A stretch of DNA of 64,000 nt from Amyelois transitella (taxonomy: Eukaryota; Arthropoda; Insecta; Lepidoptera; Pyralidae). Below are positions 1-14,076 of this stretch, in pieces. The notes under the pieces are model-generated. The model had not been told where the DNA came from. It did not search any database and saw only the letters and a list, made by a program, of their open reading frames with translations. The stretch's first letter is position 1, and the number at the start of each line of letters is the position of its first letter. The stretch is from positions 2,128,001 through 2,192,000 of the forward strand of contig NC_083526.1 of assembly GCF_032362555.1 (NCBI RefSeq), written 5' to 3'. The position numbers were made by a program, and so were the translations under genes.

Positions 1-1585
1 AACGATATCCAAATCATAATACATATCCCGTACGTCGAAATGTCGAGTGTATTCTCTTACAAAAAAAAAAAAAACAAATTTTTATATTCAAAATTTTAAA
101 CTAGTCGATAGCATCTTTCTCGTTCATTTCTCTGTGCATAATTTTTGACGTCTTTTTAGCATTTATTAAGAAAAAATCGTTCTATATTAAACGTTATGTG
201 CATTTATCTATACAATGTTTTTTACATTGTATTTATGGTGAAAATTGTGTCATGTTCACTACAGCCCCACCAGACCGCATTTCGAATCAAATCCGAGAGA
301 AAATTAAAATTAAATAACGAACAACATTTTTTCGAAAATACGTACACTAAATGTGTCGCGCCTGGCATTTGTTGATAGCTTAAAAACGGTTATTTTGTGT
401 AAGTTTGTACAGAATTATAGGATGGGACATTTTGCAAAGATAACCTAGATATTAATGAACATTCCGTTTAGAATGTTACTAGTTTTTTTTTTAATTATAA
501 TATGAAAAAATATTTTTTTCACATCGGGAACAAATTATGTTGTTTAATCTTATTTTGTAACGTTAGTTAATTTTAAGTGGCTTTATTTTAATAACCCTAT
601 ATTATGATTATAATATTATATTGAGATGTTAAACATGTCATTGTTTTTGTGCAAAGTGTTTGGGGTTCGAACCCGGTTTAAGAGAGATGTGACTGATATG
701 TAGTAGATAACGCCGAGTGGCAACAGGTCTGTACAAAGGTATACGCCGCCTTAACACTTAAAATGTTATTTCCATTGGTCTCATTTCGTTAAAATAATCG
801 CCTGCGCAATAAAAGTAGCTAATTTCTACGAGTTTACACTAATGCTGAATCCAAAGCAATTTCCGCGAAGCCGATTTATTTTTAATTTTAAAAAAGGCGT
901 GTTTTCATTACAAATACATACTTTAATATGTAGGTACTGCCTCAGATTAAATGAATACCTCATTATAAATAGAAGACATTGAGTGTTACAATTATACGAC
1001 AAAAACAAAATTTGTATTTTTCACAGATAAAAATAAATTCTGTCACAAAATTGAGAGTGACAACATTTGATACACATTTGAGCTTGACAGTACGAAAACA
1101 TGCTTTTTGATGAGACCATTGGGTTTATTAGTGAATCATTTTTATTGTATATTGTTCAATCATTTTTCCACATAGTTTAAGAATTTTAGTTAATACACTA
1201 GTGTAATTTTCAATTTATAGGTAGCAGGTAGTGATTCTTTCATATTTTGTTAATTTTTTTTCGTAAATGTAATAAATCTGCGTAAGGGTTAGGTTAGGAT
1301 CTTGAACGGTCTACGACGGTCCAGGAACAAAAAGACAATGAAGAGAAATTGCATTTTTAATTAAACATTAAGATTCCGCGAGATTTGTGAATGTGTTTCT
1401 TATGAGTGCAGACCAACTTTTCCTTTGGCAAAAACATTACGCCTATTTTTTTTAATTTTAATTGCAAAAAGAAATCATATAATTATATTTAAAAAAAAAA
1501 ATAGATTTGTTTTTCACTTATTATATTATGTTCTTATACATTAATTAAAATTATGAAAAACTGCGTGAGGTTTTCGCCATATGGA

Positions 1586-1625
1586 ATCTATAAAAGACAG
1601 CCAGCCGTTAACTCTAAGCATTCAA
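1586..1625 (+). promoter_or_regulatory. Possible TATA promoter
   Basis: CTATAAAAGACAGCC followed about 30 bp later by GCATTCAAA, an initiator-like site. No coding region follows within 1 kb, so it may drive a non-coding or repeat transcript. Confidence 0.25.
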
Positions 1626-1723
1626 ACTTAAAGATTGTCTAATACTTGTGACTTTGTACAATTTAGTACAATTTGAACTACTTAAGTGATTTGACTTTTG
1701 TTTTTTTCTTGAACTAACAATTG

Positions 1724-1817
1724 TACAGTCAAATGCACAAATACTATTTTATATCTATGTTTATGAAATATTTTATGTCTGAAACATTAAGATAGTGTTT
1801 ATGCATTTGGCTGTACA
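1724..1817. mobile_element. About 94-bp hairpin MITE
   Basis: TGTACAGTCAAATGCACAAA on the left and an inverted TTTATGCATTTGGCTGTACA on the right, with a few mismatches. TA dinucleotides at the edges suggest a Tc1/mariner derivative. Confidence 0.6.
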
Positions 1818-3269
1818 TCGGACATTTTCAAACATTCATTACAAAATATCTAGTAGACTTTATAATTAAACAATTATTTTCAATTTGAAATTGAAAAATT
1901 AACGTCTCTTTATGTAAGTTTCACTTGATTGTCACATGTTTTCTTTTTAAACCTGTATTTTCTAGACGGTTCATTTGACACATGAATTTTTGTATTATTA
2001 CCACAATTATTGTATTCTAATGTCAATCATCGTACGACTGCTACAATGATTGACTTATTATTATTGAACATTTAGAATTATCGTGGAATGAATACAATAT
2101 TGAGACAGAGATGTAACAAATCTCTTTACTTTTTGTAAAAAAAAATGTGTACAACAAAAGCATTTAATTTTAGACATATTAAATGTAATGTTATCATTAT
2201 TAAAAGGTTAGTATAAATTCAACTTATACGGTATTTATAACAATATAAAAATAAACGCTTAATGAAGCACATCACATGCTGAGGAACTATTCTTCGTTTT
2301 GAGAAGGTTTCTTTGCACCGTTGTATGTTACTTGTGATTGGACTTAACATCTTAAATTCGGTAATGGACCAATGTATAAAGATAGGCGCTGTTACTTTAT
2401 AATGAAGGTCTTATGTTTTTTAATAATATATAAACAGCTAAAGGAGCTAACTGAGATCAAATTATAATATTGTTATTTAATTATTGAGTACAAGTTTTAA
2501 TGGAATATTTTTTTTTTCAATATACCTTACTCGCCTCTATTTTTTTGTTATTTTGTTCCTTTAGTTTTTATTATTATTGTTTAGTTTTCATAACAGATAA
2601 ATAGGCGATTGCGTTAATTTTAACAACTCATTTATAATTATTTTTTATTAATAAATTATGAATATTATATATTTTTCACTTCCTCAGTAAAAAGTGATGT
2701 TCATAGGTTTATTATTGTTCTTCCCGCTGGAGGCGGTCATGTTTTTAAAAAAGACAATTGGCTTAAAACGTGATTGGCAATTTTTATAAATCTAGTCAAA
2801 TTAAGAGAGGGGAATTTTGGAAAGCTCAGCTTAAGCGGCGATTTGACTGACTTTTTCATGAGAGTTAAAAAAAATAACGTCCAAAATTGTCGCATGGCGA
2901 CAAAAAAAGATTTGAACTGTGGAATTGTAGACAATTTGTAAAAAAAAAGAAACTGTTTCTTACGTATACTATTAACTAAGATTCATTTGAGGTGAATTTT
3001 TTCATGTAATGTCCTGTATCTATAAGAACTTTATTCTTACGTTAACTTCGTGGCTGGTAGGCAGGTAACAATGTGCAAGGATATTTAAAACCTGTATACA
3101 ATAAATTTCTTTCATTTGTTGAGTTTTTTTGTTTCATTTCTCACATATCTTAAACCAAATTGACATAACATCCTTCTATTGCGAATAGGAGGGAAGGCAA
3201 TAGTTATTCACCAACTGACTTTCACTAGAACTTTGTGAAAAAAAATTAAAAGAAAGTTAAATAAATCAG

Positions 3270-3405
3270 TTTATTATTACATACATATGGTCACGTCTAT
3301 ATATATACCTTGCGGAATATACAGAGCCAACAGTCTTGAAAAGGCTGAATGGCCTCGTTCAGCTATTGGGCTTACTTAATGATAGAATTGAGATTATTTA
3401 TTAAG
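3270..3405 (-). mobile_element. SINE-A fragment
   Basis: 3' half only (ATATGGTCACGTCTATA through ATTGAGAT); a second short piece of the same family follows at 3535-3620. Confidence 0.7.
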
Positions 3406-3639
3406 CGATTTAAATTTATTCTTATTTGAAAGGCAGCATAGAGGTTTTCTCAGGCAACCACTGAAAAGAGCTTTTAAAAATTCCCACGAAAGGGAAACAA
3501 GCAAAAGCTAGTTTAAGTTTACACATGTGGCTTACAAATCACGTCTTTTCCCCTTACGGGGTAGACGGAGCCAACAGTATCGCAAAGATTGAAAGGCCAT
3601 GCCTAAATCTTAGTCGCTTTTACTATAAAATGAATGAGA

Positions 3640-6600
3640 ATTTACAATAAAATAATAAGATGTTTAAAACAAGCTGTCAGTCCTTATAAATGAATCTATT
3701 ATCTTGTCTGTCGGTATTTTTGGCTAACCTCAATATCTCTTGCTTCTTCGTCTTCTTCTGCCAGGCTGAGTGGCTTTTTACATTGTATTCTGCCAACGAC
3801 ACCACAGGAAGTAAGTATGTGGTATTAAAAAGGACACTAATTTAGAAAATTACGTAAGTACAAAGAACCCTTACATATGACAAATTAACAGTTGGTAAGT
3901 ATAAATACCTACTAATAATTCATAAAACTCGATCAATATAAAAATATGGCATCATTATTATACTGTGTCCTTTATCTGAAAATATCCGTAATTTGACGGT
4001 TGGCATCAACCAAATGTTTTTACAAAAAACACAATAGCTATCTCAAAATGGGAACAGTGGGACAAAATACTAACCACAAGTAACATATTGCTTTAATTTA
4101 TTTCGGTTTTGCAAAGTTTTTCGAGCATTTAGCCCGAGGCGTAGACACTTGGTTTCAAGGTCGGAGGTTTTAAAATTAAATAAAAAAAAGTTAAAAACTA
4201 AGATGGCGGCTGATGCGCGCCAAAATGAAAAGTTAAACCAGTTTGGTTGGAGCGGCTCCAATTTGGTGGATATTTTCGTGCTGTCCGTTATGTATACTAG
4301 GGAATACTTACTAATATTTTGCCTTTAGAAATAAAAGGAGATGTAAGTATGTTTTTAGGTTTATTACAGTGTGTTTGAGTTTTTAGTTAATAGCGCCTTT
4401 TTATCAGTTACTAGGTAAAACTTTACAGAGATCTTGAAACGTAGATATAAAATAATTATTGATATTTCATAAGAATAATTATATTTTTTGTAACGAAGAC
4501 ATAAGCTTATCTGGTCAAATACCGCAAGACGAATGCCGATATTAGATATATCGTATTATACGGTATAGCCCATAATAACCATGACACAAGCACAAAGAGT
4601 TTAAATACTTAAACCCTTTTTAAAACAGCTTGAAAGTGCAAGTACCCAAAGCACACGTAAAAAAAAAAACAAAAACGCAAAACGAGTTCCGCGTTCGAAA
4701 CCGAAATCAAGTAATGCATGTCAAACTCTTTAAGCTGCCTATTCACCGGTTTATTTTCAAATTTTTGTATTAAATTGCTTATATATTTTTGGTAAATTTA
4801 CATAGAATAAATTCAATACACCATTTGTGTTTTTAAAATTCTTGAAAATCTTTTTTTTTACAATAAGCAAACCATTTGATAGAAGTTATTACCTAAAACA
4901 AAATGTAGGTTTGAAAATTTATTTATCTATTTCTTTTTAATGACTTTTCCACACAAGACAAAGCGACACGAATCTTAAAAATGTATGTTTTAAAAACAAT
5001 AAAGTCATCAAAATAAATTTAACAATGAATGGCTTATAACGCCCATGACCTTCCTCTCAGAGACTCGCTCCAAACTGTGTGTATGTGTGTGTGTGTATAC
5101 GCATGTGTGAGTATAATTCGGGTAGATTATGTACCCGCCACATTTTTTTTTTACTTTTTTCTACCATCGGCAAAGACCGGGATTGGTAGAGTCATGTATA
5201 AGTTTTTTTTTGTTTAATATTAGTTCTAAGTTGGGTGTGGTTACATTTTGAATGGCTGGTTGAACCTGTCGTAAAAATGTTTCGAAAATTTTTTGGTTAG
5301 TACTTTGTTGAATGGTCGGAATGATGCGTTTGTATGTAAAATTATATTGGCGATAAATAACCGAACTGATTTAATAATTCATTATTATTCTTGATTTTCT
5401 GACTGATACCACGACTACTACCTAGGTACTACTAACTATATCTGTGCCTTACGTTTAATTTTTTTAAGATTGCACTGTTTATGGAAATTTTTAAATAGTT
5501 TATTTTTTAAAGAAGGAAAAGTTTTATCATTATACCAGACGTATAAAATAAAATAACTTTTTATTTTTAATCTACTAAATTCGGCCCTTATAATTTATTT
5601 TAAATACCCATATATTTTTTAAATTTGGAATCATTGTGATCCAAATTTAAAAAAATATATACGAAATATTAAGCACTGGTAGGATCTACACCAGTCAAGT
5701 CTCTGGCCCGCAATTCGGCTTTTTCGTCGGCGCGCGCACACCAGCGCCTGCGCATGTGTGTTGTGCGCGTATTTTTCGCGTGCAGTCTTTGGGCAATGCA
5801 CTCGCTCGATGCCCCTGACCTTGCACCGCTGCAGCTGCGTTGGGGGACCATTACGTTCGGCAATTCGGTTTGGCCGACTTAAAAAAAAGTTAATTCGATT
5901 CTGGTATGGTTTATGTAACTATTTTTGGAAGAAAAGTAGTTGGAAATCATAAATGTTCTTAAATAATGTCACAGTAGTTATTAAAAATGTTATTTTTACG
6001 ACAAAATATTTTTCCTTTTTTTTTATGCGTATATACATTATTTTTTCATTGTTTAACCTCGGCGTAATTATCTTGGGGTTTCTAGATAAATACCACATTA
6101 AAATATATTCTTTATTAAGTAGTGGAATATAGGCTAGTTTACAAAATATCATTTGTTTCGTAAATGTAGAATATTTTGCTTATGCGCCTTTGTAATAAAA
6201 TAAAAATATCACAGAAAAATATGAAATCTACGTAATATTTTTGTAAGTAAGTAATTATGTTTTCCATAATTATAGAGAGAAGTGCGTTTATTAAGTTTAA
6301 CCTTTGCCATACAATTTTTTTCCAGATAAAGATAATATACCTATGACGCCTTTATCAGTTTGTGAGGATTTAACAGTTTTCCCTTTTCTTTTAAAAATAT
6401 CTTAACGTTTAAAATTTCTCGTCGAAGTTAAACTTACATGATACAAAACGCTTCGCTTCGCCTAATTGATAACTAAAGTCATATCTATGAATCTCTGATA
6501 TAAAAACCCCTCGATTAAAATAAAGTTGCAGCTGTCATTATTTACGAATATCGTTGCATGTGTGGACGTCATACAAAAATTTAAAAAAGTTAAACCTTTT

Positions 6601-6660
6601 TTTAGAAAAATTTAATCGGATTTCTTTCACACTTTTTATTTGTTTTTTATTGCAAATATT
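3640..6660. other. Gene-free stretch
   Basis: AT-rich. Contains a short (GT)n tract at about 5080-5110, the hairpin at 5611 and a CpG-richer patch at 5690-5870 with no convincing frame. Confidence 0.55.
5611..5659. repeat. AT-rich perfect hairpin
   Basis: Arms TATATTTTTTAAATTTGGA and its complement (one extra A) around an 10-11-base loop. Confidence 0.7.
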
Positions 6661-6667
6661 TACACAC

Positions 6668-6830
6668 AAACTCACGTCATAATCTCGTCGATATCTCTTG
6701 CGAGGTAGACAGAGCCGACAGGCTTAAAAAGACTAATAGGCCACGTTCGGCTGCTTGACTTAGTGACAGAATTGAGATTCAAATAGTGACAGGTTACTAG
6801 CCCATCGCCTAAAGAAAGAATCCTAATTGC
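6668..6830 (-). mobile_element. SINE-A fragment
   Basis: 3' two-thirds, from the AGGTAGACAGAGCC block to CCATCGCCTAAAGAAAG. Confidence 0.75.
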
Positions 6831-8014
6831 TAAGGCTATGCAAATATTTATAAGAAAATATTTTATTGTAAAGAAGGTAACAGTGATGAAATGCGTATCT
6901 AAGCAATGACTTGCTATAATACGCTACGAAATCGAAAGATTTTTTAATGAAAGAACATCTTTATAAATCACTGAAAAAATAAATAGTACATACAGTTTTT
7001 CTAGAAAAATACGTCTGACTGAAAATTTTCACTTAACCAGAAAAGGTGGGCTTTATCATAATATACTTACAATGACAACCCACCCCTTTGAAGTAAGTAA
7101 AACTAAATAATTTCTGCTTCACAGATTAACAAAAATGGTTTCACCTACAAGGTATTTGGCATAAAAACGAATTTAGAGTTTTCGTCGAAACAGTTTGCAT
7201 TCGGACTAATGCGGCGCGCACATGCGACTATTTTCGAAAGAACGCAATTTTAGGCAAAAGGAATGCCCTTCGTGAGCCTTTTTAAATGCATTGTTTTATA
7301 ATTGTGGCGGTAATTTTGTTTTTAATGGATAGCTGAAATGGCAGCATGGATATGACTATTACGTAGTTGTTCCCTTTTTCCCTTTTGCAACAAAATATAT
7401 TTTTTTTTAACAAAGGAGGGAAATAATAATAAGTTGCCCTTACATTTAGCAAGATTGTCTTTGGTTTACCTACCTGTGTTTATATTTATTCATTCAAACA
7501 TAGTTACAAATGAAATTTAAACTGAGTGATTTGTATTTGGAATATATTGACAAAAAACCGATATTTTGTATTTCAATATAAAATCAACAGAAGACCAAAA
7601 CGTGATTTTTTGAATATCTATTTGTATACGGTATTTTTCTATTTTAAAGAGAAAGAAATAAAGAAAAATCTTTATTTGGCGCAAAAGTTACATTTTATAT
7701 CAGTCTTTCAAGATTGCTACCTCTGCCTACCCCGCAAGGGATATAGACGTGATCATATAAATGAACGATGTATTTGTGTATTTATACAAAACGTATAAAA
7801 TCGCGTGTAAAAGCTAGTTCAGCCATATCCCCTATATATTTCGTTAAGCACAAAATGTCGTATGGCATGACGACATATCATGGTGCCTACGTTCGTTTTT
7901 ACAAATCGCTACAATTATGGGGAATACGCATTCCGAATACTCGCGTTGTTTTGGAAAAATTACACTTTGCCTTTAAATTTGAACATCAAGGAATCTATAT
8001 CTTCTTAATACTAA

Positions 8015-8341
8015 TTTTACATACATATAGTCTCGTCTTTATCCCTTAAGGGGTAGACAGAGCCAACAGTCTTGAAAAGACTCCAGCTGAACAAAACAGC
8101 AATACAAAAAAGAATAGGACCACTCCATCTCTTTCCTATGGATGTCGTAAAAGGCGACTAAGAGATGGGCTTACAAACTTGGGTTTCTTTTTTAGGCGAT
8201 GGGTTAGCAAGCTATCACTATTTGAATCTCAATTCTATCAGTAAGCCAAATAGCTGAACGTGGCCATTCAGTCTATTCAAGACTGTTGGCTCTGTATACC
8301 CCACAAGGGATATAGACGTGACCATATATATGTATGTATGT
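8015..8341. mobile_element. SINE-A inverted pair
   Basis: A minus-strand 3' fragment (8015-8080) faces a plus-strand copy (8097-8341) lacking only the first 20 bp. The two could fold as a hairpin. Confidence 0.75.
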
Positions 8342-9336
8342 AATATTATTTATTTACTCTCTGTAGAGGAGTCCGGGGTGAGAGTCCATGACCTGAATCC
8401 TCGAGTGAGTAAGTCGGTAAGAACTTATAACAAAAACGCAATCTCTGAAAATAACATCTTATGAAAAATAAGTAATAAGTAAAACCGCACGGCGGAAATA
8501 TGATCTCCGTGAGAGGTTCGCGAAATAACAAAAGAAAAATGGACGAACGACACGCTTTTTTAGAGAAAAAAAAAACAACCTCATCTTGCATCGAACATAA
8601 TGAAGATTGTTCTTATTTGCCGGCTGCTACAAAAATGGCGGGCATTTTTTGCATTAAAACACTTTAGGAGACACTGGTTTTTATTAAAAGCTTTTATTTC
8701 AGCGTTCAAACGTTAACCGACGGTGAAAACGAGGTTCTCATTTTACCATTTCTGAAATCTCTCTCATCATTAAGAGTAGATTCCTAGTGGGATTTTATTA
8801 TGTCTGGAAATAACAGGATTTATAAGTATTATAAAATGATTTGGCAGTAAACTCAGCTTCTAGAGATTAAAAATACTGTCATTAGCATAATTTATAATTA
8901 TAGATACCTACCTAAGTATCATTTGTAAACCCTATTCTACTTATAAAAATTAAATGAAATATTTGAAAATGAGGTCTGTGCATATTTCTATCAATACAAA
9001 GCTGATATCGCATAAGAGCGGATATCTCATAAAACTACTTATAGGAAGATCGTTTGTTATTTGCATACACCTTTTACGAACAGTCGGATAGGTGTATGTA
9101 AGCACGCTAGCTAGCTAGCGCCATCTTGTGATAACACAAAAAACCTTTAAAGAAAGTTTCTTCGAGCAAGTTATGAAGTCCTGCAGTTCGCGTAGCTATA
9201 ATGTTACTAAGACTCGCTAGATGGCGCTTACTATAAAATTAAGGAAGTGTGTGTAGACCACACGAGTGCAGATTCAATAATAAATCTTGTCATATAAGTA
9301 CAAATATGTATATAATATATAAAAAATACTTTACAA

Positions 9337-12300
9337 TTATAGTTTTGGCGTCCAGTTGGGCTTAAAACCCGTGTCTTTGAAAAGCTGGTCTATATCTTCC
9401 TTGTCCAACTTGAGGGATGGCTGTAAAACAACCAAAAAAACTAAGTGATTGTCTTAGAACTATAACTAGGTATCGTTAATGCCTACCTACCCAACATGAC
9501 TGTAGGCACTTACGTTACATGCAAAAGTGCCATATCTTATAGATATAAAAAAATTTCGTGTCACAATGTTCGTTCCCGTACCTACTCCTCCGAAACGGCT
9601 TGACCGCTTCTCATGAAATTTTGTGAGCACATTGAGTTGGTCTGAGAATCGGTCAACTTCTATTTTTCATATCCCTTACTGATTAGGGTTGTCCACCCTT
9701 AACTTTTTTTTTAATTTTAAGTCATTTTTTTAATATCTTTATTTTTTTATATAAAACAAACCCTAAATTTTTTACCTTTTATCACCAATCCCTATTTTTT
9801 AATAGCCATTGTAGTAATACACCGGTCGATAACTGATCAATCGTCATTTAATATTATTTATATGGCAAAACAACGTTTATCGGGTCAGCTAGTAGAAATA
9901 TATAGATGATAACAGGTGCGACATATTAGATAAAACGTCCCAGTTAAGAGACAAGTTAAATTTTTTTTCTAATTATTTGGAACGAGAATAATATATTGAG
10001 TGCCCCTTTTCAATAATACAAAGCGATTTACCAAACCCCCTGTATAAGGTCCCCGGGCGGTGAAGAGGGAGGCAGGGCAGACCGTGGTGGAATGGAAAGA
10101 CGTCATGAAGGTAGGTACCAAATTTAACACAAAAACCTACTTGATAAGAAATGAGTACTTACTGCTAAAGGTCTTCGGACAGTATGGGTGACTTCTTTTT
10201 CACGCACTTCTGTTGGTCTGAAACTATTAAAATCGTTGTAAACATGTTTATTTTGCCTATCACATGTTGAGCATTGGGCGATTGGAGACCGGACAAAGTG
10301 GAAAGATAAATTGCAGGAAAACGGACCCTAGGCCCGGAAGCAATATAGTGGAGGGTGCAACTGGGAATGCACAAGAATGAGAGAGAAAGAGAGGGACATT
10401 TTGAGCATTGGGTCTTTTAGAACCCAAAGACAAGACTAAAGCGAAAGCGTAATGTAACATCTTAAAACTTGTTCGAAAAATGTCTGTGCAATAAAAATAT
10501 TACTACAAACAAACAAATGTGCCTATGTACTAAATAAAATTATGTAATAAATGTAGCAATGATATTTTATTTTTATGACATTTGGAATTATTTCATTGAC
10601 TATAACAAATTTATTATTATTATTATTTGACATTGAAATATTGACAAAATGATCATAATTAGACAGAGCCTTTATATGCTGCTTATTTTAAATATATGTA
10701 GATAATTCCGACGCCTTAAGGTAAGAAGGTAAGGTAAGTAGAATAAGGTAAGGTAGAATATGTGTTCACAGAAACTGTACCTAAATCCTAAAGACCTACA
10801 TTGTAACCATATTCAAGGAATAAATGTTTATGATTAAAAATAATTCTCCTTACCTCCTGTCTTGCTCGTAGTACTTGCGTCGGACTGATTGCAACACCTG
10901 CAATTATTATATCACTATTACTACATACTTAATAGTCCCATTATTTCTGTATGTATGTACGCGGTCATCTTGGAAAGTTGTAGATTAACTTTGTTCCTGT
11001 TTGAAATGTTGGAAACTACTGGTTCGAATTGAAAAATATTTTTTGCGTTGAATAGATCATTTATCGAGGAAGGCTTTGGGCTATATAACATCACGATGCA
11101 ACTATTAAGGAGCAAAGAAATAATGGAATATGTGAAAAAAACGGGTAAAATTATTCATCCTTGAGAGCTTCAATGATGCCCAAAATAATTATCCCACATA
11201 GACGAAGTCGCGGGCACAGCTACACATACATACATATAGTCTACATCTGACGGAGCCAACAGTTTTGAAAAGGCTGAAAGGCTACGTTCAGCTGTATAGT
11301 TTAAGATGGAATTGAGGTTCGAATGTGACAGGTTGTTAGCTCGACAGAGAGACATCGCGTCACCCTCCGCCCCCCTCGACCATACCACGCCGTGCCCAGC
11401 GCCCGCGCCGAGGACCGCCCGTGCGCCTCATTGAACAAGTCAGTCTTTAAACAACGCGCGGACCGGTGCGGTGTGCACTTCTTATTAGCGAGCGAGTTTT
11501 GTATTTCTTTTTATAAGTTACCGAAGTAAAGTTGTTATCCCGTAGTTGGCTTTTACTTTTCAATCTCGCCCCGCTATACGCTATATATATATATTTTTCT
11601 ATACTATTTTCCTCAGCTAGCAATGTGTTCGGTAAAAAAATATTGATGACTCACAATACTCGTCTCGTATTCAGGCAGGCCGGTGGTACTTGTTCTCCAA
11701 TACAATTTAGGCCTCCAGGGTGCTTCGTTAGGCTGCTCATGTTGGGGGTCCCGCAGGGGGATCACTGAATAATCATCACTGTAAATGGTAATCCATACTA
11801 AACAATTTATTTTTATATACTTATAACTGTTATAAAATATATGAACTATATGTAAAAATGTGCGCCACTTACAAAATAATACAAGATTTTCGCAAATCCC
11901 ACGAGAATTATAGATAGTTTTTTTACCGGAATGAAAAGTTCTAGATTTTTATTATATTGGTTCAGTAGATAACGTTTGAAGAGGCAATAACAACAGACAA
12001 ATAAACTTACTTTAGAATTTTTAACATTAGTATCCTGTACTTACTTTACACGTGGCCTCTTTTGTTGAAAATAGCCACCGGGTCTTTGGTCTACTTCAAC
12101 GTTTTTCCTTTTGATATAATCTGTGTCTGGTCTTCTGGTAGTGCTTCTTGGTGGCTGATAAGCTGAAAATCTTTCATGTTATCATCATTCAACTCACAAA
12201 AAAATTGCGCATTTAAAGCCACATTTATTATAGAATTATCATCTCTCCCCCATCGGTTTACACCCCCATAAGTTATGTACCCAGAGTGCCCCCTTCCGAA

Positions 12301-14076
12301 TTATCTTTACATACATACATATATATCCTTGCGAGGTAGACAGAGCTAACAATCAGTTTGGCTAACTGATAGAATTGAGATTCATATAAAGTGACAGGTT
12401 GCTAGCCCGTCGCCTAAAAGAAGAATCCCAAGTGTTTTAAACATATCGTCTTCTATGACATCCATGGGAAAGAGATGGAGTGGTCCTATTGGTGCCGGAA
12501 ACCACACGGCACTTATTTCTTCCGACTTTTCTCTTTCTACTTTTCCGGATTTAAGCGTCCTCAGTTTTCAGTGCTAAATTAGCTCGCATTATCATCTTTT
12601 GTGACGCCAGTATTTCTTCGGATGAGTAGAATCATCATCATCTGAATGAATTCCCAGAGCCCAGGGTCTACTGTTGGAGGAAATGTGGTAAAGGGTAAAA
12701 CCTACCTTCTAGGAAAATCTTGCAAGCGAATACTGTATGTGTTTTTAGTAGGTATACACTCTAAAATAAAATTTCTTAATCCATATTAACATAAAGAAAA
12801 AAGATACCTATATATTATATGTTCAAATAAATCATAAAATCTTCATGAGTAACATAAAATCCTGCGAAGCCTAGCACAAAAGGTTGTAGGTTATAAGATT
12901 GGCTTACTCACGACCATAAGCGATGTGAATTTGATTCCTCATTTTCATATCCCTGTCCAAAACTTCTTTCGCCTTGCTGTTTCTCTGCCCAAAGCCTTAA
13001 AGTTCAAAAACCATTCTTCTATAAAAATCGATTACAAACTTGACCCATTTTTGTTTTTAATTTGTATGAATAGTAGGTCATGTTATTGTAAGGCGAGTGT
13101 ACAGCCGAAACTACAGGGTGTAGAATAATGATATTAAAAAAGTTAATTTTGTAGTTGTGTCGTGTGGTTCCCGGCACCAATAGGAAAAAGAATAGGACTA
13201 CTCCATCTCTTTCCCACGGATGTCGTAAAAGGCGACTAAGGCAAAGCCTGAAAAACTTGGAATTCATCTTTTAGGCGATGGACTAGCAACTTGTCACTAT
13301 TTGAATCTCAATTCTATCTTAAAGCCAAATAGCTAAACGTGACCTATCAGTCTTTTGTGACCTCCGCAACCTTTGTATGGGAACCTAACCCGTATTGGAT
13401 CATATGGTATCTCACCCAGTTGCCTGAATGTGCAGGTTTCTTCACGACGTTATCCCTCACCGTAAGAGCATCAGTTAGTATTCAAACTAGTGTACATAAC
13501 TTCAACAAAAATCATTGTTCCATGGCCGAGGTGGGATTCGAACCTGTGCCTTTTTGCGCCATAGTTACGCATTTTACACGGCACATTACCGATGTGCCGT
13601 GTGGTTCCCGGCACCATTACAAAAAAGAATAGGACCACTCCATCTCTTTCGAACGGATGTCGTAAAAGGCGACTAAGGGATAGGCTAATAAACTTGGGAT
13701 TCGTCTTTTAGGCGATGGGCTAGCAACCTGTCACTATTTGAATCTCAATTCTATCATTAAGCCAAACAGCTGAGCGTGGCCTATCAGTCTTTTCAAGACT
13801 GGTGATTCTGTCTACCCCGCTAGGGATATAAACGTGATCATATGTATGTATGTATGTACATTACCGATACGACTACCTACGCTTTAAAATTAATTCTTCT
13901 TAATTCTTATCTGACTTACGCGTTAACTGCTCTTCTTCAACATCATAGTTCTTTGGTAATACATCCAGCTGTGTGGTAGACTTCTGATCATCTTCAGGAA
14001 TGGTTTCAGTCCTTTCATCTTCTTTTTCGTAGTCATACAACACTTCTAGATCTTGAGTCCTTAGTGGATATTTAAT
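9337..14076 (-). CDS. CAP gene exons 7-11: charged C-terminal extension
   Basis: Five small exons add about 150 residues after the CAP fold. Exon 7 is acidic (LPKNYDVEEEQLT). Exons 8-11 are basic and Pro-rich, joining as KRPR|VLQSVRRKYYEQDR|RPTEVREKEVTHTVRRPLA|PSL. The frame is kept only if exon 8 uses the donor CGT|GTAAAG at 12049. A second GT five bases downstream (AAA|GTAAGT) has better consensus and would shift the frame, giving an alternative end at a TAG inside exon 10. No known domain is recognised in the tail. Confidence 0.75.

Larger units (their letters stand above)
1..3269. other. Gene-free AT-rich stretch
   Basis: No exon with coding character on either strand. Apart from the 94-bp MITE and a GGTTCGAACCCGGT motif at about 664 (B-box-like, no tRNA around it), I see only AT-rich sequence. 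Confidence 0.6.

Noticed and set aside
10165-10460. Frames of 66-69 codons near CAP exon 10
   Set aside because: Alternative frame of exon 10 plus intron; the frame that connects exons 9, 10 and 11 in phase is different.
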